Shown piece after piece: positions 36,548 through 45,902 of a stretch of 64,000 nucleotides of DNA; positions within the stretch are counted from its first letter, which is position 1, and every line of letters begins with the position of its first letter. Location of the stretch: contig CAYORT010000013.1 of assembly GCA_964406465.1 (NCBI GenBank), forward strand, positions 14,712 through 78,711, in the 5' to 3' direction. The notes beneath the pieces are model-generated. The model searched no databases, was not told the origin of the DNA, and worked only from the letters and a program-made list of their open reading frames with translations. Source of the stretch: JAHEZL01 sp964406465 (GTDB lineage: Bacteria; Bacteroidota; Bacteroidia; Flavobacteriales_C; GCA-002722245). A program made the position numbers and the translations under genes.

Positions 36548-39500
36548 TAGGCAGTTTCTCTATCAAAAACCTGCTTCGTAACAGTTGCATCATCCTTAAA
36601 AAAGAAGGTGCCACCCCAGCTATAAACAATCATTTTATAAATTACTACTTTTCCACCTTTGCTAACAACTATCTTCTTAACAGTTCTATTCGATTCGGTA
36701 ATCAATTCCTCATAAACCCCTTCAGGGTAAGATTTTTCTAACTCTCTAATTTTTGCATACACTTTAGATTTTTGTTCAGAAGTGGTAGCATTCTTCAACT
36801 CCTTTTGATAGGCCTCCATTTGAGTATTCAACTCTTTAACCGATTTCGCAGGAACTTTTTTACTAGCCTCTATTTTTTTCTGTTTTTCTTCTTCAGTCTT
36901 AAGCAAGGCCACTTCTTTGTTATACTCTTCTTCTTTGGTTGCAATATCTTTCTCTAATAATTCAATTTCTTGTTTAAGTTTTTCGCGCGATTGAATGATG
37001 TTCTGATATTGAACCTTAAGTGGCCCATTGATGACATTGGTATCAATTTTCACCTCCGAACTTTCGAATTGCTTTTGCAATACATTTAATTCCTGACGAA
37101 TTTTATTTAATTGCTCTTGCTTATCTAATCTCGACAAATAATTTTCCTTTGCTTGTAATTTCGTCTCCAATGCTTTCTTCTCTGCTAAGATTGCTGCCGA
37201 CGATTTTTTAAGTTTTTCTACCCCCACTTTTTGGTCAGCCTCATATTGCAGCTGACGAGAAGTAGCATTCTCTTTAACATAGCCTTGAAGCACAACAACC
37301 TCTTTTTCCTTCAAAACATTGATCTCTTCTTCAAGTGTCACTCTTTGAGCATTTCTCGCGTCTATTTCTGCTTGAATTGGTTTCTGTCTATCGAGTTTAG
37401 AAGCTAAGGCTGCCGCGATAGAATCTTCTCTAGCCTTTTGCTTAGCCATCAACATTCTTTCGCGCTCAACCATTTTATTTCTTTGCTGATCTAACAATTC
37501 TTTTCTCTTAGCCTCTTCCTTCATCTGTGCGGTTTTGGCCTCTAATCTTTTATTATTTCTTAATTCTTCTTCGTACTTAGCACGCGCTTCTTGTGCTTTC
37601 TTAGCCTCTTCGCTTACCACAGCCTTGTTGTTTTTCTTTTTCAAGGCGTCTTCTTTCTCTTTTTGAATTTCTTGTTCTCTAAGCAATGCCTCCTGTTCTC
37701 GTTTCATCTTTAGCAAGGTATATTCGTCTTGCATCTTTTTATTTTCTTCAAAAGTTTTTTGTTGAAGCGAATCAAATTTCGCTTTGTTTTGGTTGTGCAC
37801 TAGATTGGCTTGCTTTTGAGCCTTAAGCAATGAATCTCTCAACAAACGTTCTCTTTCAGAACGCTCTTTTTCAAGCTCGGCTCTAAACTTTTGCTCGGCC
37901 ATAGCTCTTTCACGCATTTCATTCTCTTTTTTAATGCGATTGAGCTCTTCCTGCTTCTTCATCTCCTGAAGTTCGGCATTCTTCTTAGCTTCATTTATAG
38001 CCAATTCTTTTTCTCTTTGAATCTTTTCTTCCTCAGCTATTAACTTCTCTTGCTCTTCTTTTAATTGCTTTTCTCTTTGTTCCTTCAACTCCAATTCTTT
38101 TCTTTCAATTTCTAAAATTTTCTTATCCTTTTCGAAATTGTTATTTCTTTCTTTTTCCTTATCCAGTAATTCCTTTTTCTGTTTTTCGAGTTCGGCTTTC
38201 GCCATTTGTTTTTGTTGTTCAATTTTATCCAATCTTTCCTTCTCGTCCATTTCTTTTCTTTTCTTTTCAGCAGCAGTTTTTGCTTTGGCGTTCGCCTCGG
38301 CCATCTCTGCATCCTCCTTCTTCTTTCTCTCTTCTTCAGCTATTTTTTTGCTTTCGTTTTCCTTAGCAAGAACATCTGCATTTTTAGCATTTGCTTTTCC
38401 ATCAACAACCGAAGTTCCTGTTTCCCCTTTAGCCAAATCCTCTCTTAATTTCTTCAGTTCATCAATAGCGCTTTGAATTTCAATATTTTTCTCAGCTACT
38501 TTTCTTTTCAATTTTGATTTCTCAATCTCGTTGTCAACAGAAGAATTTGATTCAATCGTTTCAAGGCTTTTCTCATATTGATCTTTGTCGTCGTATCCTT
38601 TTTTCAAAGCGGCTTCAAGCTCTGTTATTCTTTTTTTCATCTCTTCAAGACGCAATTCTTTTTTAGATATCTTCTTGTCAAGATCATTTTTAGCCAATTT
38701 TTCTTCTGCCTCCTTAAGCTTCTCTATCTCTTTTGCCTTCTTACTTTCAAATGCTTTTTGCTTGTTAGCTACTTCTTGATCGTTCAAAGTATCTTTTTTC
38801 ACCACCTTTTCATCAAGCTGCGCGTTTTTTTCAGCTTTTGCTTTAGCTGCTTTCTCTTTCGCTAACAACATATCTTGCTCTTTTTTAGCTTTAAGCGCCG
38901 CTTTTTCCTCTGCAATTTTTAATTTCTTGTTTGCAATTTCCTTATCGAATTCGGCTTCTTTTTCGCTTAATTCTTTTAACTTCTGTTCCTTTTTATTTTT
39001 TTCTTCAGCAGCTAATTCTTCTTCTTTTTTTCTTGCCTCAGCCAATTTCAATTTCTCTTCATTCTTCTTTCTTTGAAGCTCTTCTTTCTCTCTCTTTAAT
39101 CTCGCTTTCTTTTCAGATGGCAACTCAATTCTTGCTGCTACAGTTTGCTCTTCTAATTTTTTAAGATTTTCTTCACCCTGCTTTACCAATTCTTCATTTT
39201 TCTTTTTAACATTCTCCTTTTTACTTTTCTCTTGTTTTGCAACAACAGCACTTCTGCTTTTTAACTTAGCTATCTCAGCTTCTATTCTATCAATTTCCTT
39301 TTGTTTTTCAGAAGATTGTTTACTCAAAATATTTTTTTCAAGAGTAATATTTGTTCCTGTTAAACCCGATTCTTCAATCTTCTTTAAGTTGTTGTCTACG
39401 ATTGTTTTTGCTTCCTTCTCAACTTCTAATTGCTCTTGTAACTCCTTCAACTTATTGGCAATATACTTTTGCTCTTTAGCAGCATTCATAGAAGTTTGAT

Positions 39501-42162
39501 TTGCCTTTGCTTGCTCGTCTTTAATCTTTTCCAAACGGTTAGCAATAGAGTCTTTTTGATGTTGTAAATCGCCTTCTTGTTTTTTGCGGTATTCCAACAA
39601 TATTCTTTCTTTTTCGGCTCTTCTCCACATCCCTAGCTTCTTACCATCGAAATAATCTTTGATAACTTGTTCTTCAAAAGTCAATTCTTTTTTAGGCTGA
39701 GCAGCTGCCAATGAATCGGCTTGCAATTGCTTTTTCAACAATTCGGTTTGCTTATTTTCTTTCTCTTGAAGTTTTTTAAGCTTCTCTTCTTGCGCTTTCT
39801 TAGCTACTTCCGCCTCACTCTTCTTAGATACCTTTTGCTTTGCTTCATTTTGAATTTTATTTTTAATCTCTTCCTCTTTTTGCTTTTCAGCAGATTTCTC
39901 GAGTTCTTTTTTCAATTTTTCTGTTTTTGCCTTTTCTTCTGCTACTAGAGCTTCTGCAACGGCTTTATCTTTCTTCGCGTTATTTTCACGTACTTTTGCA
40001 CTAATACTATCTCTCTCTTTTTTAGCTGCTAATTTAATAGCATCTTCTTTGGCTTTTTCATCTTTAATTCTTTGCAACTCCTTTTCCTTAACGGCTTGCT
40101 TTAAAGCCAAGGCTTCTTTCTTCAACTGCAATTCTTTTTCTTTTTGCAATTGCGCAGCTTGCTCTTTTGCGAGGCGGTCCTGTTCTTTTAACGTCTTTTC
40201 TTTTTCGGCATTGGCTAGTCTCTCATTTTCTTTCTTTTGCAATTCAATATCTTTTTTCAACTTATCCTTCTTCTCTTCAAAGTTTTTGGCATTGGCTAAT
40301 TCCTCTGCTTTTTTTCTAGCATCTTTCTTTTCTTGTTCTATTTTCTTCTCATATTCTTTTCTCAATCTAGCCTCTTCCTCTGCTGTTTTAGCTTGCTCTT
40401 TTTCGTTTTTAGCCTTTTCATTGGCATCTTTCTTATCTTTTCTTTCATTAAATTCTTTCTCTGCATTTTTCTTATTGGCTTCTATTTCTTCCTTGGTTTG
40501 ATTGGTTGCGTTTTTCTCTTCATTCTTTTTTGCTTCTTCTTTTGCTTTCGCTTGCAATTCTTTTCTCTTCTTTTCTTCAGCAATTTTAGTTTCCTCAGCC
40601 TGTTTTTTTAAATTTTTAGCCTCTTCTTCAAGCTTGAGCATCTCTTCGGTTTCTTGCTTAATTTGCTCGGCTCTTTTTGCCGCAGCCATAGCTTTTTCAA
40701 CCTTTTCAACTTCTTTAGCTCTTCTCTTTTCCTCCTCCTCTTTAGCTTTTTCTGCTTTTAACCTTTCCTTTTCTTTTTCATACTCTAATCGCTTCTTTTC
40801 TTTTGCTTCTTCTCTTAATAATTTCTCATCATCGCCCTCATCACCGCCTTTATCTAATAATTTATCTTGCTTAATTCTCAATTCTTCTAGTTTCTTTGCC
40901 TCCTTAGCCTTGCGCTTTTCTTCACGAGCTTTCATTGCGGCCAATTCTCTGTCTTGCTCGGCTTTTAAATCGGCTTCTGCCTTAGCAGCAGCTTCTGCTG
41001 CTTGCTTCAACTGTTCATTGCCCGAAGCACGCGCTTCTTCAAGGCGCTTTTCTTGCTCCTCTTTTAATTTTTTTAATCGCTCAGCCTCTGCTCTTTCGGC
41101 TTCTTCCTTTTTCAATCTCGCTAATTCTTGCTCACTTGTTTCGGCCTTCTTTTGTTCTTCAAATTGCTTGGCCAACTCAGCTTCTCTATCTTTATTTTTG
41201 GCTTTAAATTCAGCAATCTCTTTCTGACGCTTCAATTCCTCTTCTTTTTCACGCAATTTTTGCTGAAATTCTGCTTCCTCTTGCTCTCTTCTTGCTTTAG
41301 CTTCGTCTTTAAACTTTTTGATTTGCTCTTGCGCAAGTCTTTCCTTCTCTTTATATTCTTGAATTTTACGCTGAACCTCAGCCTCCTCTGCTCTAATTTG
41401 AGCCTTTTCTTTCTCTGCAGCTATAGATGCTTCAATTTTTTTCTTTTCTTCTGCCTTCAATCGCTCAGCCTCTAAACGTGCTTTTTCGGCCTCAGCTTCT
41501 CGTTTAGCCTGATCAACATCGTTAACTTTACCTTTTTTAGATTCTTGATATTTTCTTTGCTTTTCGGCTTGCTTGGCAGCCTCTGCAAGAATCTTCTCCT
41601 CTTTCTTTTTAATTTCTTCTTCTTTCTTAGTAAGCTTATTCTTTCTCGCTAAGGCTTCCTCTTCTTTTTTCCTTTCGGCCTCTTTTTCACGTTCCTGCAA
41701 TTCTTTAATCGCTTGCTGTTTTTTCGCTTCTGCCTCCAACTGCTTTCTATGCTTCTCTTGCTCAGCCAGTTCCTTTTTAGCCAATTCGGCCTTACGCTTT
41801 TCCTCCTGGGTTGCCTGCTTTGCCTTTGCAAGCTCCAACTCCCTGTCTCTTTTAACCTTTGCCTCCAATTCTTTCAACTCCTGGGCTCTTTGTTTAACTC
41901 TGGCTTCTTCAGCTATTCTAGCTTCCTTCTTCAGCTGAGCCTCCTTAGCTTTAGCCTCTTTCTTTTTCTGCGCGATTCTTTGCTCGTATTCTTTGTTTTC
42001 TTTTGCACGTTTTTTGGCCTTGGCCTTAGCTTCTTCCTTAAGTTTCTTTTTGATTTCTTTCTGACTAGGAGTATTAACACCTGGCTGAGCATAAGACACC
42101 GCCGCACCTGCCAACATAAATGTTAGAAGCAGAAATAAGAGCTTATGTTGCAAACTTTTCAT
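36544..42162 (-). CDS. Secreted giant coiled-coil protein
   Basis: I start at the Met at 42162 (1872 residues) because a signal peptide follows it: MKSLQHKLLFLLLTFMLAGA...SYA, then Q. An upstream in-frame ATG at 42204 adds 14 residues. From about residue 35 to 1800 the sequence is almost wholly Lys, Glu, Ala, Gln, Arg and Leu in heptad-like order, with very few Gly, Pro, Cys or aromatic residues: a very long coiled coil or single charged helix. One clear break lies near residue 840 (DYFDGKKLGMWRRAEKERIL). The last 60 residues form a small globular tail with strands (KKIVVSKGGKVVIYKMIV, WGGTFFFKDDATVTK). No exact tandem repeat was seen. Function is unknown; a periplasmic or surface spacer or tether is the simplest idea. 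Own unit, convergent with menE. Confidence 0.85.
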   Translation of the reverse strand: MKSLQHKLLFLLLTFMLAGAAVSYAQPGVNTPSQKEIKKKLKEEAKAKAKKRAKENKEYEQRIAQKKKEAKAKEAQLKKEARIAEEARVKQRAQELKELEAKVKRDRELELAKAKQATQEEKRKAELAKKELAEQEKHRKQLEAEAKKQQAIKELQEREKEAERKKEEEALARKNKLTKKEEEIKKKEEKILAEAAKQAEKQRKYQESKKGKVNDVDQAKREAEAEKARLEAERLKAEEKKKIEASIAAEKEKAQIRAEEAEVQRKIQEYKEKERLAQEQIKKFKDEAKARREQEEAEFQQKLREKEEELKRQKEIAEFKAKNKDREAELAKQFEEQKKAETSEQELARLKKEEAERAEAERLKKLKEEQEKRLEEARASGNEQLKQAAEAAAKAEADLKAEQDRELAAMKAREEKRKAKEAKKLEELRIKQDKLLDKGGDEGDDEKLLREEAKEKKRLEYEKEKERLKAEKAKEEEEKRRAKEVEKVEKAMAAAKRAEQIKQETEEMLKLEEEAKNLKKQAEETKIAEEKKRKELQAKAKEEAKKNEEKNATNQTKEEIEANKKNAEKEFNERKDKKDANEKAKNEKEQAKTAEEEARLRKEYEKKIEQEKKDARKKAEELANAKNFEEKKDKLKKDIELQKKENERLANAEKEKTLKEQDRLAKEQAAQLQKEKELQLKKEALALKQAVKEKELQRIKDEKAKEDAIKLAAKKERDSISAKVRENNAKKDKAVAEALVAEEKAKTEKLKKELEKSAEKQKEEEIKNKIQNEAKQKVSKKSEAEVAKKAQEEKLKKLQEKENKQTELLKKQLQADSLAAAQPKKELTFEEQVIKDYFDGKKLGMWRRAEKERILLEYRKKQEGDLQHQKDSIANRLEKIKDEQAKANQTSMNAAKEQKYIANKLKELQEQLEVEKEAKTIVDNNLKKIEESGLTGTNITLEKNILSKQSSEKQKEIDRIEAEIAKLKSRSAVVAKQEKSKKENVKKKNEELVKQGEENLKKLEEQTVAARIELPSEKKARLKREKEELQRKKNEEKLKLAEARKKEEELAAEEKNKKEQKLKELSEKEAEFDKEIANKKLKIAEEKAALKAKKEQDMLLAKEKAAKAKAEKNAQLDEKVVKKDTLNDQEVANKQKAFESKKAKEIEKLKEAEEKLAKNDLDKKISKKELRLEEMKKRITELEAALKKGYDDKDQYEKSLETIESNSSVDNEIEKSKLKRKVAEKNIEIQSAIDELKKLREDLAKGETGTSVVDGKANAKNADVLAKENESKKIAEEERKKKEDAEMAEANAKAKTAAEKKRKEMDEKERLDKIEQQKQMAKAELEKQKKELLDKEKERNNNFEKDKKILEIERKELELKEQREKQLKEEQEKLIAEEEKIQREKELAINEAKKNAELQEMKKQEELNRIKKENEMRERAMAEQKFRAELEKERSERERLLRDSLLKAQKQANLVHNQNKAKFDSLQQKTFEENKKMQDEYTLLKMKREQEALLREQEIQKEKEDALKKKNNKAVVSEEAKKAQEARAKYEEELRNNKRLEAKTAQMKEEAKRKELLDQQRNKMVERERMLMAKQKAREDSIAAALASKLDRQKPIQAEIDARNAQRVTLEEEINVLKEKEVVVLQGYVKENATSRQLQYEADQKVGVEKLKKSSAAILAEKKALETKLQAKENYLSRLDKQEQLNKIRQELNVLQKQFESSEVKIDTNVINGPLKVQYQNIIQSREKLKQEIELLEKDIATKEEEYNKEVALLKTEEEKQKKIEASKKVPAKSVKELNTQMEAYQKELKNATTSEQKSKVYAKIRELEKSYPEGVYEELITESNRTVKKIVVSKGGKVVIYKMIVYSWGGTFFFKDDATVTKQVFDRETAY

Positions 42163-42365
42163 AAGCAAGTGCGTAATATACAATGACTTAGTTTCATTCT
42201 TCATCTACAAGCCTTGTTCTCAAAGACAATCGTTTTACGAACAAATACCTAGAAAGTTATATCTATAATAATTAGCATAAATAAAGCTTGTATCCATATG
42301 GTATTAATTACCTCTAGGGTAGTTATCAACCATGGATAGTGAAAATCGCGACTTAAAAAAAAGTA

Positions 42366-42395
42366 TTGCAAATTGATTTTTATTTCGTAATATTG
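42366..42395 (+). promoter_or_regulatory. Promoter of rplS
   Basis: TTG at 42366-42368, 19 bases, then TAATATTG at 42388-42395 (one mismatch to TAnnTTTG). The ATG follows 35 bases later. The rest of the gap 42163-42430 holds no gene. Confidence 0.5.
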
Positions 42396-42430
42396 CCCTC
42401 CCCAATTTAGGGGCTAAAAATTTTACAGCG

Positions 42431-42796
42431 ATGGACTTATTGAAACAGATTACATTAGAATTGTCGGAAACCAAGAAATGGCAAGACTTTTCAGCAGGTG
42501 ACACTATCACAGTTTATTATAAAATTACTGAGGGTGCTAAAACTAGAACCCAGTTTTTCCAAGGAGTAGTTTTACAGAAAAGAGGTCATGGAATCACAGA
42601 AACTTTCACAATTAGAAAAATTTCTGGTGGTGTAGGTGTAGAAAGAATTTTCCCAATCAACTCTCCAGTTATCGAGAAAATCGAAGTTAACAAGAGAGGT
42701 AAAGTAAGAAGAGCAAGATTGTTCTACTTAAGAGAATTGACTGGTAAAAAATCTAGAATTAAAGAAAGAAGAAATACTGTTGCTGCTGAAGCATAG
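42431..42796 (+). CDS. rplS: 50S ribosomal protein L19
   Basis: 121 residues with the L19 core: FSAGDTITVYYKITEGAKTR, FQGVVLQKRGHGITETFTIR, KISGGVGVERIFPINSP and KRGKVRRARLFYLRELTGKK. Length is normal. It sits at the interface of the subunits. It has its own promoter and a strong terminator and is not next to trmD, rimM or rpsP, its partners in many other bacteria. Confidence 0.98.
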   Translation: MDLLKQITLELSETKKWQDFSAGDTITVYYKITEGAKTRTQFFQGVVLQKRGHGITETFTIRKISGGVGVERIFPINSPVIEKIEVNKRGKVRRARLFYLRELTGKKSRIKERRNTVAAEA

Positions 42797-42814
42797 TAGA
42801 ATCTATAAGCCAAG

Positions 42815-42850
42815 AAAAAGCCTCTCATCTTTCGATGAGAGGCTTTTTTT
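42815..42850. terminator. Bidirectional terminator
   Basis: Perfect stem GCCTCTCATC / GATGAGAGGC with loop TTTC, flanked by AAAAA on the left and seven T on the right. It serves rplS (plus) and the FMN reductase gene (minus). Confidence 0.93.
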
Positions 42851-42869
42851 ATGTTGTAAGTACAAAATT

Positions 42870-43397
42870 CTAAAACTTTATAAAGCCGTCCAACATAGTA
42901 CTCAAGACTTTCTTGGTTACTTCGTCGTGAATACCCTCAGCCTCCGACCCTAACTCTCCTACCCTAGAAACCGGAATCTTATCAAAATAAACCGGCAACT
43001 TCAAATAATGACATACATTGGTTAGATAATCCAAGCCTCTTAAATTTCCCGATCTACCAGATGCCACCCCAACTAATGCTACTTTTTGTCCGCTTAACTT
43101 CTTAGGGTTCCAACCATCCATAAATCCCTTCAATATTCCACTAAATCCGCCATTATACTCGGGAGAAACTAAAATTAACTTAGAGCTGCTGTATATTTCA
43201 TCATTCAATATCTTTTCAAAAGCTTCGTTTCTATTGCCATACAAAGCGGTGAAAAGAAAATCAGGAGGAAGATTCTGCAAATCCAACAACTTAACCTCAA
43301 CTCCCTTCTGTGTTAATAAATCGCGAATTAAATCCGACACATGAAACGTCATACTTCCCTTTCTATTCGTGCCCGAAACCACTGTTACTACTCCCAT
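42870..43397 (-). CDS. NAD(P)H-dependent FMN reductase
   Basis: 175 residues with a flavodoxin-like fold. It starts MGVVTVVSGTNRKGSMTFHV, where the S-G-T-N-R-x-G-S loop binds the FMN phosphate, and continues with LILVSPEYNGGFSGILKGFM, the usual FMN-contact motif of the NADPH_FMN_reductase (SsuE/YieF/ArsH-like) family, and VALVGVASGRSGNLRGLD. Such enzymes reduce FMN, quinones or azo compounds in the cytosol. The partner is unknown. It stands alone between rplS and the divergent metallo-hydrolase. Confidence 0.9.
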   Translation of the reverse strand: MGVVTVVSGTNRKGSMTFHVSDLIRDLLTQKGVEVKLLDLQNLPPDFLFTALYGNRNEAFEKILNDEIYSSSKLILVSPEYNGGFSGILKGFMDGWNPKKLSGQKVALVGVASGRSGNLRGLDYLTNVCHYLKLPVYFDKIPVSRVGELGSEAEGIHDEVTKKVLSTMLDGFIKF

Positions 43398-43498
43398 TCT
43401 TTAACAATTTTATGTTTAAAATTACTCATGAAAAAACATCTGTTTTGAACTACCTTTACACAGATTTTCAAAGTTAATAGTTTTATTGAATTTCACTA

Positions 43499-44182
43499 AT
43501 GAAGATAACTTATTACGGTCACTCTTGTTTCGCTTGCGAAATTAACGGAAAAAACATTCTGTTCGACCCCTTCATTACGCCAAACCAAAACGCAAAAAAT
43601 ATCGATATATCAAGCATTAAAGCCGACTATATTTTCATTAGTCACGGCCATGAAGACCATATCGCCGACGCTGTAGCTATTGCTTTAAACACTAAGGCTC
43701 TCGTAATCGCTAATTGGGAAATTCACACTTGGCTGAACAGCAAAGGTGTAAGCAATACACACCCAATGAATACAGGCGGAAGCAAGATTTTTGATTTTGG
43801 TAAAGTTAAACTAACCAATGCGGTTCACTCTAGCGGCCTACCCGATGGCACTTATGGCGGCAATCCGGTTGGATTCATCATTGAATCCTCGGAAGGAAAC
43901 TTTTATTACTCGGGCGATACAGCCCTTCATCTAGACATGAAGTTAATTGCAGAGTTTTATCAATTAAACTTTGCCATTTTACCTATAGGCGACAACTTTA
44001 CCATGGGTATTAACGACGCTATCAACGCGGCAAAGTTCATAAATTGTAACAAGATTTTAGGGGTGCACTACGACACTTTTCCCTATATTGCAATAGAAAA
44101 ACAGAAGGCTATAGACGCTTTCAAAAAAGAAGGCAAAGAGTTGATATTAATGAACATAGGAGAAATTAAAGATTTTAAATAG
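43499..44182 (+). CDS. UPF0173-type metallo-beta-lactamase-fold hydrolase
   Basis: 227 residues. The metal motif HGHEDHIADA (H-x-H-x-D-H) lies at about residue 51, with the earlier YYGHSCFACEINGK, the later FYYSGDTALHLDM (Asp) and ILGVHYDTFP (His). This set is that of the UPF0173/UlaG-like family, whose substrates are mostly unknown. It lies 7 bases before parA, so it is probably the first gene of the parAB-lepB unit. Confidence 0.88.
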   Translation: MKITYYGHSCFACEINGKNILFDPFITPNQNAKNIDISSIKADYIFISHGHEDHIADAVAIALNTKALVIANWEIHTWLNSKGVSNTHPMNTGGSKIFDFGKVKLTNAVHSSGLPDGTYGGNPVGFIIESSEGNFYYSGDTALHLDMKLIAEFYQLNFAILPIGDNFTMGINDAINAAKFINCNKILGVHYDTFPYIAIEKQKAIDAFKKEGKELILMNIGEIKDFK

Positions 44183-44189
44183 AGAAAAG

Positions 44190-45008
44190 ATGGGCAAGAT
44201 TATTTCAATTACAAACCAGAAAGGTGGCGTAGGAAAAACTACTACAGCCATAAATTTAGCAGCGTGTTTAGGCGTATTAGAGAAGAAAGTATTGTTGGTC
44301 GACGCAGACCCTCAAGCCAACTCTACTTCGGGTTTAGGTTTTGATCCTAGAAACATCAAAATGGGAACCTACGAATGCATCATCAATGAAGCCGAAACAA
44401 AAGACATTATTCTACAAACCGAAACTCCAAATGTAGATATAATACCCGCCAATATTGACTTAGTGGGTGCAGAAATAGAAATCATCAATCTGCCCAACAG
44501 AGAGAAAATGATGAAATTAGCTTTGGATAAAGTGAAAGACGACTACGATTTCATCATTATTGATTGCTCACCATCACTCGGTTTAATTACCATAAACTCC
44601 CTAACAGCATCAGATTCTGTTATTATTCCTGTTCAATGCGAGTATTTTGCTTTGGAAGGTTTAGGGAAGTTATTGAATACGGTTAAAATTGTTCAATCTA
44701 GATTGAATCCCGAATTAAGAATAGAAGGCATTCTCCTCACCATGTACGATACTCGTTTACGTCTATCAAACCAAGTAGTAGACGAAGTTAAAACTCATTT
44801 CCAAGATATGGTTTTCGATACCATCATTCAGAGAAACACTAAATTGAGTGAAGCGCCAAGTTTCGGTCATTCTATTTTAACTCACGATGCTAGTTGCAAA
44901 GGTTCGGTGAACTACTTAAATTTAGCAAGAGAAGTGTTACAAAAAAATAACTTGACAAGAATTGCGCAAGAAGATAAAGTGATTAATGTAGAAGATGAGC
45001 TCAATTAA
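44190..45008 (+). CDS. parA: Chromosome partitioning ATPase ParA/Soj
   Basis: 272 residues. The deviant Walker A motif KGGVGKTTTAINLA carries the signature Lys; Walker A' is VDADPQANSTSGLG and Walker B is DFIIIDCSPSLG. ParA binds DNA as an ATP dimer and is driven by ParB to move origins to the poles. No N-terminal HTH is present, so this is the chromosomal (Soj-like) form. Its end overlaps the start of parB by 14 bases. Confidence 0.95.
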   Translation: MGKIISITNQKGGVGKTTTAINLAACLGVLEKKVLLVDADPQANSTSGLGFDPRNIKMGTYECIINEAETKDIILQTETPNVDIIPANIDLVGAEIEIINLPNREKMMKLALDKVKDDYDFIIIDCSPSLGLITINSLTASDSVIIPVQCEYFALEGLGKLLNTVKIVQSRLNPELRIEGILLTMYDTRLRLSNQVVDEVKTHFQDMVFDTIIQRNTKLSEAPSFGHSILTHDASCKGSVNYLNLAREVLQKNNLTRIAQEDKVINVEDELN

Positions 45009-45900
45009 AAAAAATAACTCCTTAGGTCGCGGATTAAGCGCCCTATTGGAAAATTCAGGTACCGATATCACATCAAGCCTACCTGCCGACAAAGCGAACC
45101 AAACAGCTGGAAGTATCGCCAATATTCGTATTGAACATATAGAAGCCAACCCTTTTCAACCTCGAACTGAGTTTGAAAAAGAGGCTCTACTAGAATTGGC
45201 TCAATCTATTAAAGAATTAGGGATCATTCAGCCAATTACGGTTAGAAAATTAGGCTACGATAAATTTCAAATCATTTCGGGAGAAAGAAGATTTAGAGCT
45301 TCGCAAGTTGCCGGATTAACTGAAGTACCAGCCTACATTCGCATTGCCAACGATCAAGCAATGTTAGAAATGGCCTTGGTTGAAAATATTCAACGCCAAG
45401 AATTAAACCCAATTGAGGTAGCATTAAGCTACAAACGCCTCATCGACGAGTGTCATTTAACACAAGAAGAATTGGGCGAGAGAGTTGGCAAAAACCGCTC
45501 AACTACAGCCAATTACCTTAGATTACTTAAACTGCCAGCTCAAATACAAGCTTCCTTAAAAGCTCAAGAAATCACGATGGGCCATGCCCGCGCTTTGTTG
45601 GCCATCGACGATGAAGATGTTTTACTTTATATCTTTAGAAAGATAGTAGCCGAAAATCTTAGTGTTAGAAAAGTTGAAGAGTTAGCGCGTCAAACTGGCG
45701 AAGAGCAACCAAGTACTCCTTCTTCAAAAAAGAAAAGCGCCGGACTATCATTCGATGAGCAAAAACTTAAAGAAGATTTAAGTGCTCTTTTTGGCACTAA
45801 AATTAAGCTCAAAAAGAATCCAGAGGGCAATGGAAACATTGTTATTCCGTTTAAATCTGAACAAGATTTAATTAGAATTAAAGAACTATTGGATTTATAA
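44995..45900 (+). CDS. parB: Chromosome partitioning protein ParB/Spo0J
   Basis: 301 residues with a start inside the parA end. Order: LGRGLSALL near the N-terminus (contact with ParA), the CTPase domain with IEANPFQPRTEFE, SGERRFRASQVAGL and ALVENIQRQELNPIE, the helix-turn-helix (LTQEELGERVGKNRSTTANY), GHARALLAIDDE, and a C-terminal dimer domain. ParB loads at parS and spreads as a CTP clamp. I saw no parS-like palindrome (TGTTTCACGTGAAACA) in the window. Confidence 0.95.
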   Translation: MSSIKKNNSLGRGLSALLENSGTDITSSLPADKANQTAGSIANIRIEHIEANPFQPRTEFEKEALLELAQSIKELGIIQPITVRKLGYDKFQIISGERRFRASQVAGLTEVPAYIRIANDQAMLEMALVENIQRQELNPIEVALSYKRLIDECHLTQEELGERVGKNRSTTANYLRLLKLPAQIQASLKAQEITMGHARALLAIDDEDVLLYIFRKIVAENLSVRKVEELARQTGEEQPSTPSSKKKSAGLSFDEQKLKEDLSALFGTKIKLKKNPEGNGNIVIPFKSEQDLIRIKELLDL

Positions 45901-45902
45901 TA

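Noticed and set aside
36772..42126. Many long plus-strand open frames opposite the giant coiled-coil gene
   Set aside because: They encode Ser/Phe/Leu-rich nonsense. The sense strand is rich in GAA, AAA, AAG and GCA codons, whose complements contain no stops, so open antisense frames are expected.
36544..42162. Exact tandem repeats in the coiled-coil gene
   Set aside because: The protein is low in complexity and heptad-like, but I found no repeat unit of fixed length or sequence.
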